From: Patescibacteria group bacterium UBA2023
GTDB taxonomy: Bacteria > Patescibacteriota > Gracilibacteria > BD1-5 > UBA2023
NCBI GenBank assembly: GCA_002335145.1
Contig: DDBV01000015.1
Span: 504 to 36,492, forward strand
Length of the DNA stretch: 35,989 nt
Reading direction: 5' to 3'
A model generated the notes under the pieces. It made no database searches, was not told where the DNA came from, and was given only the letters and a program-made list of their open reading frames with translations. Shown in pieces: positions 19,801 through 29,426 of the stretch; position 1 is the stretch's first letter, and each line of letters opens with the position of its first letter. The position numbers were made by a program, and so were the translations under genes.

Positions 19801-22800
19801 TCCCGCTTGTCAGAAATGAGATCGGAGATCGAACTGTTTCCATCGTTCCAGTATACCATGTCGGTACCCGAAACGTAGATGGATCGCGCCGCGAGACTCG
19901 AGAGACCGTTTGCGCCGCGGTAGACCGCGCGAACTTGGTAGGATCCTGCAGACTTCGGCGAGAATTCGCGGGAGAACGCGCCGTTCGAATCAGATGAGAT
20001 CGTGAGATTGGACTCCACGGTCCGGACTTCCGAGTAGTCGTAGTAGTCGAGTCCATCCACTCCCTGCTTCTTGATACGCTTCCACTCGGTGCGCACGAGC
20101 TCGAGAGACACACTCTTGCCAGGTACTGGCTTAGAATCGTGATCGAGAACAATTCCCTCAACACGGAGAGGCTCACCAGCGCGGGCAAAGTACAAACCGG
20201 TCTTGAGACCAACCGAAACATCTGTGGGATACACGATCTGAGTTGCTGAATTCGTAACGACTTGACCAGAGGTCGGATCAACGAACGAAAATCGATGCGT
20301 GTACGCACGGACATCCGGTGCGTCTGATGAATCTCTATCCGATCGCTCGGATCGCGGAATGGGATAGGAAAAGCGCGTACGGGCAAATCCATCATCAGCC
20401 ACGACTCCAGCATCCGAGTATTCGATGGAATCATCATACGACCCGGAATCACTCCACCACCAGTCATCAGTCCCGAATGCGTAGTCGCCGTAAGATCAAC
20501 GATCGAGAAAGGCTCGCTGAGAAAGAACATCATATTGGTACCGAGCACCCTTGAGGATTCCTCCAAAATAGTACTCCCCATGGGCCGACACATCGATCGT
20601 ATCACCATAGAGTGCATCGGGATGAGGAACATCCACGAGCGTCTTGAAGACGGGTTTCTTGTATTCTTCTACGAAAAATTCCCCCTTGATTTTCAGTCCA
20701 TTGCCGGAGTCGTCATCTGCGGGGATGACCGAGAATTCATTTCGTCCGAGCTTCGCATCGGCCGGCACCACGAACGATCCAGAGAAATTGCCGTTCGCAT
20801 TGGCAGAAACGGAGATCGATTCTACTGAGCGATTGCCGGTGGAATCTCGGTACGATACAACAAGAGGTCGATCGGATGGGTATGGGCGGTATCCGGCGCG
20901 CGGATCAAAACGCCGAACAATACCGCGGAACGACACAGTATCTCCTGGTCGGTAGAGCGGTCGGTCGGTATGGATGAATGCGAAGTCCGTAGCCGATACC
21001 GTATCCCAGGAATACGCATCGAAATCAGAATTACCGAACGAATCATCCGAGACACGCACTACCACGGAGCTTTCTCCTGCAGTCGCGATGACATGATCGA
21101 TCGTGGCATGTTTCTCGGAGGCTCGGGACACAGCATAGACCCCGGGCGATCCGGGGATCGGCATTGCCTTGATACTACCATTCTCAGCTGGTATCATGTT
21201 CCAGTCTGGTCCGCGCGTGAAAAACCGGAAAGACGCACCTTCTACGGGCGATCCATCGAGCCGCGAAAGAAACAGTATGTCATCCGTATTTCCGGCTCAC
21301 TCGTAGGCGAGTGCGAGATCGGAGCGCATATACGTAGCCTGGCGCAGCGGGAGCGGGTAGTCGACCTGGGGATTCTTATCGATGCGGGCAAATTCCGCCT
21401 CAGTGCCAACAAAAACCGCCGTATAGAGCCCCGCGGAGTGCCCAAGCACGTCCTTTTCTATGTCGATGACCGTGTAGGTTGTCTTCCAGTAGCGATTCTC
21501 GACTGTCCGGATAACGCGCTTGGCATCCTCGCAGATCGAGTGGTACGCGTCCATTTCGAGCCATCATTTTACCCCGGTCTCCGGAGGTACCGCGCACGCT
21601 ACTACTATAAAAGAATCGGTATTGCGCGTCTGTACACCGATCCGGAACGGCACATCCGAAGGCATCATTTGGTACCCGTTGACATTGCCGAGATCAACAA
21701 GTTTCACGGACTCTGGAATCTCTCCGGTCCGAAATACCTCGGATCGATACGGCGGAAGTGGTACTCCGTAAGCACTCACAACATCCGCAAGACGGAAGTT
21801 GTACTGTGCATTGGGGAGGAGCTTCATGTCGATCGCGTAGTGCGCGATACTCTCGTTCTTCTTTTGTTCTTCGGTGAGTTTCTCGATGCACGGATGGTCC
21901 GTCCACCAGCGAGAGACTTCGTAGAGTGCAGCTTCGGATGAAGTCTCTCCCGATTCAAACGAGCCGACCACTCCTGAATCATAGATCGAATCACTCGGAC
22001 GAGCCGGACGAAGCGGCTCCGAGACAGAGAGACAGGCGGTGGTATAGTCCACCACGGAGAAGCTGCGCACCTTGGGAGTAGCGGCAACACGGAGTCCCAC
22101 AGCAAAATCATCACCCGGAAATACCAAAGAATACTGCTCGTTTGATCGGAATGTTTGCGCGTGAGCGATCCGCACGAAGCGGTATTCGGATTCCATCGTG
22201 TCGACCTCCTTCCGGACTGACTCCGACCCGTTTTCGAGACCCTCGTTGAGCTCATCGAACCGATATCCACGATCCGTCCCTGCAAGGTAATCGAGATACC
22301 CGAGATCACGGACGTCTATCGATACTTCCTTGGTCGATGTATCAGGATTTATGCGAAGGAGTTTTATCGTGTCATCAGAAGTATCGGTCCTCTTGATCTG
22401 GAGATAGAGTGCTGCTTCCGGCTGCGGATGAATGGTCCGTTCGTCCCACTCAGCCCCATCGCGCACGGAGAGAAGATGGTTATCGAGGACTGTACGGGCT
22501 TCTCCCGTCTCTGAATCGGTCGCTTCTACCGGGAGAACGCTGTTTGCCTGGGCGATAAGCGATGTGCTCCGGACCGAGACATCGAACATTGCCGAAAGTG
22601 CCACGTTTCATTTTTCGGGCATAAGCCCATCGGCAATCTGGAGCGAGTAGGCCCGATCGTAGGCGAACGAACCCGTCTCGGGAAATACCGAGAAACGGCG
22701 GTGGGAAGAATCGATATTTTCAAGGCGCACGGGGAGCGCGACGAAATCATCAGGTTTTGCCTCAAGATCAGGGTTGCCGCGAATATTGCGCCCCGTTGTC

Positions 22801-23618
22801 CGAATGACCGTCTTGGCTCGCAAGGATTCAGGGTCAACCGGCGCATTGGACATGAGAATGATTCCCTCCTCGACAGAAAATTCATCGGATACGGAGAATG
22901 AAAGCTCCGGCGTGGAGAACTCTACGGATTTTGGTTCATACAGATCATAGAGTAATCCGGAGGCTGAATTAACCGTCACGTGGTACCGGCTCGCATATTC
23001 GAATCCGTCTTCCGGCTCAAATTCAACAACGGTCGAACTCGTCCAGACACAACGCCCAGCGACAGCCGGCTCAATCATCAGAGGACACGGCAGATTCTCC
23101 CGAGTATCAATACTGCCGAGCGGCACTAATGGAACATTGAACATGGCGACAATATTCTTGGAGACGTCCGAGAGTCGATCCGAAGGAATGACGCCGATCG
23201 CGCGCGCGCCCGAGACCACACGCAGCTCTACTGTCCGCTCCGACTCGGATGACACCCCACGATCCGATCGGATGCCAGAAGCGACCGTAAAGACATAGGT
23301 CTCTCCGATCGACAGTGATTCGGAAAAAGAATACCGAATCACCGATCCGTGCGTGGATATGGAGCCCGTGAGAGCCGGGGATACCGAGACTGAATCCGAT
23401 CGAACCGAATCGGGATCGAGCATCGTGGAGAATGTAAACTCCACGAACTGTGCATTCTCCGGGATAATCCGAGACTCAAGATCGAAGCTCCCTCCAATAA
23501 TCTCAGGAATAACCCGCCCAACAAGGAGAGAATACGCCGCGAAAGCCACAAGGACAAGAAGAACAACCGCGCACGCGCTCATGACGGCGCGTTGGGAGAT
23601 ACGATCTTGGAAACGCAT
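16845..23618 (-). CDS. Bacterial alpha-2-macroglobulin, thioester type
   Basis: A 2,257-residue protease-trap protein ending at TAG, with four TGAs (22608, 21564, 21297, 20496) read as Gly. A membrane helix at about residues 13-35 (VMSACAVVLLVLVAFAAYSL) anchors it outside the cytoplasmic membrane. Ig-like domains follow, the first similar to SbsA-type Ig (SIIPEN-like, GETYVFTVASGI). An MG2 segment is seen near 883 (HTDRPLYRPGDTV), and the A2M domain near 1470 (YWTAEYQTDDKG, NLPDNLTDWRI). The thioester motif is intact: YGCAEQ, Cys1694-Gln1697, at 18528-18539. The end (RGTFFVPPARAFQFYEPES) is the usual C-terminal MG domain. E. coli YfhM has about 1,650 residues, so this one is much longer N-terminally. 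The usual partner PBP1C is absent. It would capture host or competitor proteases. Upstream lies a divergent promoter shared with secE. Confidence 0.93.
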
Positions 23619-23674
23619 ACGAGCAGTGGTTATACATCGGACAACCCTCTAGAGCCGATGTGGATACGTTCCGT

Positions 23675-23702
23675 AGTGTACGTAAATCGACCTGGAAAAC
23701 AA
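23675..23702 (-). promoter_or_regulatory. Candidate promoter of the A2M operon
   Basis: On the minus strand TTGTTT (23697-23702) and TACACT (23675-23680) are separated by 16 bases, about 56 bases before the A2M ATG. It is back to back with the secE promoter. Confidence 0.45.
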
Positions 23703-23727
23703 GCCATCACGGGTGGGAGTTTTCGCT

Positions 23728-23755
23728 TTGACTCAAGGATTTTTTTTCATATAAT
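23728..23755 (+). promoter_or_regulatory. Promoter of the secE-rlmN operon
   Basis: TTGACT (23728-23733) and consensus TATAAT (23750-23755) are separated by 16 bases that include a run of eight Ts. The secE ATG is 50 bases beyond the -10. Confidence 0.85.
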
Positions 23756-23805
23756 CCGGCACGAAATCCGAATGAGGCATTTGCCAAAATCTTTTCTCTT
23801 TTCCC

Positions 23806-24192
23806 ATGCTCCGTTTCATCCGCGAATCCATCAAAGAATTCGATCACGTCGTCTTCCCGACGCGCCAGGAGACGAAGACCTACTTCACGGTCGTCGTCAC
23901 GATCATCGTCATCATGATGATCTACGTCTTCGCTGTCTCGACACTTCTCGGACAGGGATTCGGCGCGATCCGGCCCATGACCGCCACGAACCAATCGTTC
24001 GACCCGTCTTCGCTCATCGATGAGGAATCGATCAATGCCGGAAGCGGTCTTTTCCTTTCGGGTATTACCGCATCGGGAGCCGGACTCTCCGGGGCAACCA
24101 TCGTTGAAGATTCGTCCGTATCCGACACACCGATCGAGACCGTTATGCCGGAATCCGCTACCGGGACCGGACCCGCTCCCGCGAACCCCTAA
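23806..24192 (+). CDS. secE: Preprotein translocase subunit SecE with exported tail
   Basis: A 128-residue protein ending at TAA, without TGA. Residues about 1-50 are SecE: an amphipathic helix FIRESIKEFDHV, then the conserved hinge VFPTRQET (the usual VxWPxRxE, with Phe for Trp) and one transmembrane helix (YFTVVVTIIVIMMIYVFAV). It stabilises SecY in the translocon. Bacterial SecE normally ends shortly after the helix, but here about 75 more residues follow, rich in Ser, Gly, Thr and Ala (GSGLFLSGITASGAG), which must lie outside the membrane. The position immediately before nusG is the classic secE-nusG order and supports the call. It begins the six-gene operon at the 23728 promoter. Confidence 0.92.
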   Translation: MLRFIRESIKEFDHVVFPTRQETKTYFTVVVTIIVIMMIYVFAVSTLLGQGFGAIRPMTATNQSFDPSSLIDEESINAGSGLFLSGITASGAGLSGATIVEDSSVSDTPIETVMPESATGTGPAPANP

Positions 24193-24207
24193 TACCCACA
24201 TCCCCCT

Positions 24208-24774
24208 ATGATAACTTTCTCGTCACAGAATCCGAATAAGGACCAGGGAGAGTGGTACGTCATTCGCGTGATCTCCGGAACGGAGGAAAACGTGAAGGAG
24301 TCTATTATGCAGCGGCGCATCGCGCTCGATCTCGAGGCGTACATCCTGGAGGTCTTCGTCCCAACGCACGACAGCATATCGGTGCGCGGTACGGGCACGA
24401 AGGTCCGAAAGAAGAAGAATATCTTCCCGGGGTACATCCTCGTACGCATGATCGTAACGAACGAAAGTTGGTATGTTGTCCGTAATACCCCGAATGTCAC
24501 GGGATTCCTTGGTGCTGGTACAATTCCGGTACCAGTTCGGGGAGAAGAGCTCGACAAACTCAAGGGCGTCCTTGATGAGAAAAGCGAGGAATACAATATC
24601 CGATTCCGCCCAGGCGACATTGTGGTCATCACCAAGGGCCCATTCCAGGAAAGCGAGGGAATTATCATGGAGACCAACGAGACGAAAGGGCTCGTGAAAG
24701 TGAACGTGAATATCCTCGGGCGCGATACGCCCGTGGAACTCGATCTCGCGAGCGTAAAGCTCAAGACCAACTAA
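24208..24774 (+). CDS. nusG: Transcription termination/antitermination factor NusG
   Basis: A 188-residue protein ending at TAA, without TGA; the length is normal. The N-terminal NGN domain is clear (WYVIRVISGTEENVKESI; IFPGYILVRM; WYVVRNTPNVTGFLG), followed by the KOW domain (RPGDIVVITKGPFQESEG, then KVNVNILGRDTPVELDLASVKL). It binds the RNA polymerase clamp to control pausing, Rho-dependent termination and coupling to ribosomes. It is 15 bases after secE. In most bacteria the ribosomal genes rplK-rplA follow; here the next gene is an unknown membrane protein. The start is preceded by ATCCCCCT and no Shine-Dalgarno sequence. Confidence 0.97.
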   Translation: MITFSSQNPNKDQGEWYVIRVISGTEENVKESIMQRRIALDLEAYILEVFVPTHDSISVRGTGTKVRKKKNIFPGYILVRMIVTNESWYVVRNTPNVTGFLGAGTIPVPVRGEELDKLKGVLDEKSEEYNIRFRPGDIVVITKGPFQESEGIIMETNETKGLVKVNVNILGRDTPVELDLASVKLKTN

Positions 24775-24780
24775 ATCCCG

Positions 24781-25434
24781 ATGATGCGCCAACTCTCCTA
24801 CTTGGCCATAGCTCTGGCTGCCATATCGGTGGTGAATATCGCTGCATCTCTCGTTTTTCCGGAATATGCAGCGATAATCCGGACAGCCCGCGAACAACTC
24901 CTCGGGAAAGAATGAGCCGCAACCGAACCATTCGAAACCGGCAGGGAGTCAACATCCGGCAAGACAGGAACGGTTTTGGGGGCCGATGTCGTGACTGGTA
25001 TCGAGACAATACGAGTATCGCATAGCTCGTGAGCACTGTCGGATCGGGGCGGATCAGACACACAAGAGTCGCGCGTCGAGATGCCCGAGGCCCTGCTTCT
25101 GCGGCTCATACCGAAAATCGTGCTTGAAAAAACAGATAAATCCCGTATATTCGGACGCGAATTCCCGGAATTGGCCTATGCCACATACGCCGATACCCGC
25201 TACGAGATGGGGACGCATGTAATAAACACTGATATCGACTCATTCGTATCACTGTGGGGCAGCGAATCTGATCGGTTCAGGGAAACTGATGCCTTCTTCG
25301 GAAGAACTGTCTTCTACAATGGCATGGATGATGGGCGCGTCCGGTTTCTCTTCTCCTTCGCTGACAAGACTATTGCAATAGACCTCCCGTCTCAGCACTA
25401 CTACGATCCTCTCAAACCTCTCCTGCTCCCCTAA
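24781..25434 (+). CDS. Hypothetical membrane-anchored protein, 217 residues
   Basis: Starts at the ATG six bases after the nusG stop codon and ends at TAA. Two TGAs (about 24913 and 25027) are read as Gly. One N-terminal hydrophobic segment (residues about 4-26, QLSYLAIALAAISVVNIAASLVF) is a membrane anchor or signal peptide. A hydrophilic linker of about 70 residues follows, then a globular C-terminal part (residues 100-217) with KIVLEKTDKSRIFGREF, THVINTDIDSF, FFGRTVFYNGMDDGRVRF and DLPSQHYYDPLKP. Without TGA as Gly only that last part would be seen. I do not recognise a family. Its place between nusG and greA suggests only constitutive expression. An extracytoplasmic role is inferred from the anchor. 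Confidence 0.75.
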
Positions 25435-25444
25435 CCAAAATCCC

Positions 25445-25939
25445 ATGGCTACCGCATCCAAGAAGCACCAGCTCACCCGCGAAGGACTGACTCAGCTCGT
25501 TGAGGAGTTGCGCGTCCTCAAAGAAGAGACCCGCGCCGAGATTGCCGAGCGACTGAAAGAAGCCATTTCCTTCGGAGACCTGAGTGAAAACGCCGAGTAC
25601 GAAGCCGCTCGCGAGCACCAGGCTCAGGTGGAACACCGAATCATGGAGCTCGAGGATATTGTGAAGAACCACGAAATCATCGACGAGACCAAGGGAAAGA
25701 ACCGTAAAACGGTCGTATCAATCGGAAGCCAAGTGACGCTCGTGGTAAAAAGCGAGGGAAAGACTCTGGATGAGGAGACTTTCAAGATCGTCGGATCGAC
25801 CGAGGCAAGCGTCTTCTCGAAGCAAATCTCGAACGAATCCCCCATCGGTACCGCCATCATGGGTCGCGAAGCTGGAGCGACCGTCTCAGCGAAGGCTCCG
25901 GCCGGAATGGTGGAAATCACGATCGTCTCCATTTCCTAG
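25445..25939 (+). CDS. greA: Transcription elongation factor GreA
   Basis: A 164-residue protein ending at TAG, without TGA; size normal. The N-terminal coiled coil is complete (LTREGLTQLVEELRVLKEETRAEIAERLKEA), with the acidic tip ISFGDLSENAEYEAAREHQ, in which Asp and Glu coordinate the second magnesium ion of RNA polymerase. The FKBP-like C-terminal domain follows (GSQVTLVV; FKIVGSTEA; ISNESPIGTAIMGREAG). It rescues backtracked polymerase by stimulating RNA cleavage. It is the fourth gene of the secE operon, 10 bases after the unknown membrane gene, and the ATG is preceded by AAATCCC. Confidence 0.97.
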   Translation: MATASKKHQLTREGLTQLVEELRVLKEETRAEIAERLKEAISFGDLSENAEYEAAREHQAQVEHRIMELEDIVKNHEIIDETKGKNRKTVVSIGSQVTLVVKSEGKTLDEETFKIVGSTEASVFSKQISNESPIGTAIMGREAGATVSAKAPAGMVEITIVSIS

Positions 25940-25948
25940 CCTCCGAGC

Positions 25949-26389
25949 ATGGATTTTTTCGTCGACCACATCCTCCTCGTCCCTATTGTGGCATGGACTC
26001 TCGCAATCCTCTGTAAAGGGATTTTCGGATATATCCACGGACATTTTTCCATGGGTCAGGCCCTGGGATCCGGCGGTATGCCAAGCGTTCATGCCGCGCT
26101 CGTGACGAGCCTCACGACCGCCCTCGGAATCAAGCACGGGGTTTCGAGCGAGCTTTTCGCGATCGGACTTGTGTTCTCCACCATCATCATCTACGATGCA
26201 ATCAATGTCCGCTTCGAGGCAGGCCTCCACGCCAAGGCATTGAATCGTATTTCTAAAAAAGAGGGGGATCCGGAGATCGTCCGCGGCATACTCAACGAAT
26301 CGATCGGACACCTACCGGGAGAGGCTCTCGTAGGAAGTCTGCTCGGAATCGCCGTTGCGATTCTCTGCATGAGTCTTGCCTATGTTTAG
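25949..26389 (+). CDS. DUF212 / divergent PAP2-family membrane protein
   Basis: A 146-residue integral membrane protein ending at TAG, without TGA. It has four to five hydrophobic helices and the family signature GSGGMPSVHAALVTSLTTALG (residues about 40-60), where the SxH element recalls the acid-phosphatase/PAP2 motif, then FSTIIIYDAINVRFEAGLHA. The ending is NESIGHLPGEALVGSLLGI, as in B. subtilis YuiD. The family is related to PAP2 lipid phosphatases, but a phosphatase reaction has not to my knowledge been shown for it; a role in lipid or isoprenoid phosphate turnover is possible. It lies 9 bases after greA, and its 3' end overlaps rlmN by 8 bases. Confidence 0.9.
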   Translation: MDFFVDHILLVPIVAWTLAILCKGIFGYIHGHFSMGQALGSGGMPSVHAALVTSLTTALGIKHGVSSELFAIGLVFSTIIIYDAINVRFEAGLHAKALNRISKKEGDPEIVRGILNESIGHLPGEALVGSLLGIAVAILCMSLAYV

Positions 26390-27443
26390 CATCCACGAAG
26401 ACAAAGCCCTTCTCGATTTGCTCGCGAGCATCGGGGAGAAACCTTATCGCCTCAAGCAGATTCACCAGGAATTCTACAAGAATCTTGTGCTTGATTTTAG
26501 CGAGATGACGAGTCTGCCCGCGAAATTGCGCGAGTCGCTCGCATCTTCGGTCCAGACGACCGATCTCACGATCGATGTCACCCATCGATCCGAAGATGGC
26601 CAAACCACCAAGATTCTTCTCAAGACCCATGATGACCGGCGAATCGAGGCCGTCATTATGCGACACCTCTCGGGCCGGACCACGCTGTGTATCTCGTGCC
26701 AGGCCGGATGTCCTATGGCCTGCTCGTTCTGCGCGACGGGCACCCTTGGATTGGAACGAAATCTCTCAGTCGGAGAGATCCTCGACCAAATCACAATCGC
26801 GAAGACTCTCCTCGCCAAAGAACAACGGGAACTTCGTAATATCGTGTTCATGGGTATGGGAGAGCCTCTCACGAACTACGACAACGTCTGTGAGGCGATC
26901 CGCATCCTCTCGGATCAGAAGAAGTGGGATTTTTCTAGTCGCCGCATCACAGTATCCACCTGTGGCATCGCTCCCAAGATCGTAGCATTCGGGCGTGAAT
27001 TCCCGCAAGTCAGTCTGGCAATATCCCTGCACGCGCCCAATGATACGGCCCGCTCGGACGTGATGCCCGTAAATAAGACCTATCCGCTTGAGGTGCTCAT
27101 GGCGGCACTCGATGAATATGTCGCCATCACGAACAAGCGCGTCTTTTATGAGTATATCATGATCGCGGGTGTGACCGACCGCCTGCCGTATGCCGATGAG
27201 CTCGCAACACTGCTCGCCGGACGAATGGCGCACGTGAATTTCATTCCATACAATGCCTGAGAAGGCGGAGCGATGCGCAACTACCGTCCATCGAGTCGCG
27301 TCATCATCGAGCGGTTTCAGAAAAAACTCGAAGAGAAGGGGGTACCTTCTACGATCCGCCACACGATGGGTGACGACATTGCAGCAGCATGCGGACAGCT
27401 TGCGCGCAAGCACGGCACGGAAGACACTAAAAAAGACTCCTAA
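26382..27443 (+). CDS. rlmN: RlmN-family 23S rRNA/tRNA adenine C2-methyltransferase
   Basis: A 353-residue radical SAM enzyme ending at TAA. The iron-sulphur motif is GCPMACSFC (Cys110, Cys114, Cys117). Other family landmarks are CATGTLGLERNLS, IVFMGMGEPLTNYDNV, RRITVSTCGI, SLAISLHAPND, RSDVMPVNK and HVNFIPYNA. The mechanistic second cysteine is Cys337 in AAACGQLA, equivalent to E. coli Cys355. A TGA codon (27258-27260, Gly293) lies before Cys337, so under the standard code the enzyme would lose its methyl-carrying cysteine; this supports TGA as Gly. The ATG at 26382 overlaps the DUF212 gene and gives the family's normal N-terminus. It is the last gene of the operon, with a terminator overlapping its stop codon. 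Confidence 0.96.
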
Positions 27444-27455
27444 GGAGTCTTTTTT
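27429..27455. terminator. Bidirectional terminator between convergent genes
   Basis: AAAAAAGACTCC-TAA-GGAGTCTTTTTT is a perfect 12-bp hairpin with a 3-base loop and T-tracts on both strands. The loop is the rlmN stop codon, and the 3' arm contains the last bases of the opposing gene's stop codon (27454-27456). It ends the secE-rlmN operon and the miaB operon. Confidence 0.92.
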
Positions 27456-27795
27456 AGGCATTACCGGAAGGGCGGATATCTGCAAGTTCGATGGCGAGCA
27501 TGAGGTGAGGGAACGCCTGGAGAATCAATGCGATAACAGTAGCGATCACCTCGTAGTCCTCGTCCGATGTGAGCATCCTCACTCCCTCCATACCCGCGAC
27601 AAACTCGTGTGCAACACCCGCGATTTGCTTATTCGTCAGTCACTGTGTGAGTTTTCGGACTTTTTTTCGTGCCTCTTCGATGTGGAGAGAAGCGGCATCG
27701 CGAGCGGGGTCGAACGTATTGAATGTCGTGAGGCAGATTTCCGAAAGCTCAAAAGCGATCATTTCGGGATTAAAATCAGGTCTCGTGTTTCCCAT
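27454..27795 (-). CDS. Hypothetical helical protein, 113 residues
   Basis: This gene is visible only when TGA is read as Gly (one TGA, about 27640). It begins at ATG 27795 and ends at TAA 27454. The product is soluble and helical: NPEMIAFELSEICLTTFNTF, DAASLHIEEARKKVRKLTQG, NKQIAGVAHEFVAGMEGV, then YEVIATVIALILQAFPHLML. There is no signal peptide and no catalytic motif. It lies 23 bases after miaB on the same strand and shares the terminator with rlmN, so it is probably cotranscribed with miaB. I do not recognise a family. The start is chosen as the first ATG in the frame; GAGG four bases upstream may be a weak ribosome-binding site. Confidence 0.7.
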
Positions 27796-27818
27796 GCCTC
27801 AAAAAGGTGAGCAAAAAA

Positions 27819-29324
27819 CTACAATGAGGTCGAATCTGCTATGGATACATGACTGCAAAGATCTGTCACGACTTCTCCGCGCAATACCCATCCGTCCCGC
27901 TCGGTAATACGTACATGTACCAGCGTGCCGATGCCGGAGAATCATGCTTCGACCGAGAAAAACACTTCCTTAAAGTTGCGCGTCCGACCCGATGCAATCC
28001 CTTCGCGTACGCGCTCTACGAGTACCGGCTCTACACGGCCTACCATCATTTCATTTCGCCGCTCGACCCCCGAGTAGAGCACCCGATTGAGAATATCCCA
28101 CCGCTCCGCCTTGGTCTCGGCGGGAATATCGTCCGGATGTCGCTTCGATGCAAGCGTGCCAGGTCGCTCGGAATAGCGGGCAATGTAGGCAAAATCGAAC
28201 TCGCATTCCTCGAAAGCCCGGACGGTCGCGAGAAATTCCTCCTCAGTCTCGCCTGGGAATCCTACAATGATGTCGGTCGTAATGGAGAAAAGCGGATCGC
28301 GCGAACGCAAATACCGTACCTGCGCGAGGAAATCGGCATACGTATGCTTGCGATTCATACGCCGGAGCATGCTGTCCGATCCGGATTGCAGAGCAAAATG
28401 CAGATTATGACAGAGGCGTGGCAGCTCGAAGTGTGCATCGAGAATATCGCGTGTCATATCGTGCGGATTGGAGCTCGTGAATCGAATTCGATCCAGACCC
28501 GGGACAGCATCTACCGCATCGAGCAGCTCGCGGAAGGGTGTTTTTACGTCGACCGAGTTCCATGTGAGCGACTCCGTATTCCAGAGAGATTTCTTCGTCT
28601 CTTTGCCATAACTATTCACGTTTTGACCAAGGAGCGTCACCTCGAGCGACCCCTCCCCTACCACCCGCCGCACCTCGTCCACAATTTCCTCTTGCGGACG
28701 CGAGAGCTCCCGACCGCGGGTATGCGGCACAATGCAGAATGAACAGAAATTATCGCATCCTGTCTGAATGATGACGTTCGCGCTTCATTTGTTTTCCTGG
28801 CTCTGACGCAGACGCAGATACTCCTGGTATGCCGCATCGTTACCTATGTCTTGGCCCGTAAGGGCGGTAAGAATTTTGGTCAGGTATCCGGTCTCCTCGA
28901 TGCGAAAAACGAAATCCGCGAGATCGCACCGTCCGAATATCTTGTCATCGCTGTTAAAGATCGATTCGGCCGAGTCGAGTCGCTCAATCGATTTCGGCAC
29001 CTCGCGCTTACGAACCGTCTGGTAGTGGCGCGCGTTGATGCCGGTCTTTCGGACCATGCAGCCCGTAAGCCCCAGGAGCATCGGACGTCCGCGCCGCTCG
29101 GCGAGACGCTTTGCTTCGCGCAGGTAGCCGAAGACTCGATCCTCCCCTTTCTGTCGGACGGAGCAGGTATTGAGAATAACAATATCGGCATCATCGAGCT
29201 CGGTCGCACGGCCGAGTCCCGACTGTCGCAAAATCATGATGATCTTCTCGCTGTCGGCGTAGTTCATTTGACAGCCGAACGTGCGAAGCAGGAAATTCAT
29301 GGAGGTTGTTACTACTTTTCGCAT
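27819..29324 (-). CDS. miaB: tRNA-2-methylthio-N6-isopentenyladenosine synthase MiaB
   Basis: A 501-residue methylthiotransferase ending at TAG. The UPF0004 domain has its three cluster cysteines: Cys18 (TFGCQMN), Cys54 (ILNTCSVR) and Cys89 (LTGCMV). The radical SAM motif is Cys190-x3-Cys194-x2-Cys197 (TGCDNFCSFCIVPHTRGRE). Then come LLGQNVNSYG, RIRFTSSNPHD, LHFALQSGS and IIVGFPGETEEEF. A TRAM domain ends the protein (GRTRNFKEVFFSVEAGFSGIGTLVHVRITE). Two TGAs (28785 and 27942) are Gly; the first separates the two iron-sulphur domains and the second falls in TRAM, so the standard code gives three useless pieces. MiaB adds the 2-methylthio group to A37 of tRNAs that read UNN codons. The ATG at 29324 is followed by an in-frame ATG at 29300; either could be used. 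Confidence 0.95.
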
Positions 29325-29365
29325 AAGAAGAGCGCAGTGTATAGGAAAAAGACGGAAAGTAAAAT

Positions 29366-29393
29366 TTGAAAACGCCCCGGCGCATGGTACAAT
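29366..29393 (+). promoter_or_regulatory. Promoter of the solute-binding protein gene
   Basis: TTGAAA (29366-29371) and TACAAT (29388-29393) are separated by 16 bases, 33 bases before the ATG at 29427. It is divergent from miaB. Confidence 0.8.
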
Positions 29394-29426
29394 GCGACTT
29401 CAGAAAACGTTTAGCATCAATCGCAA

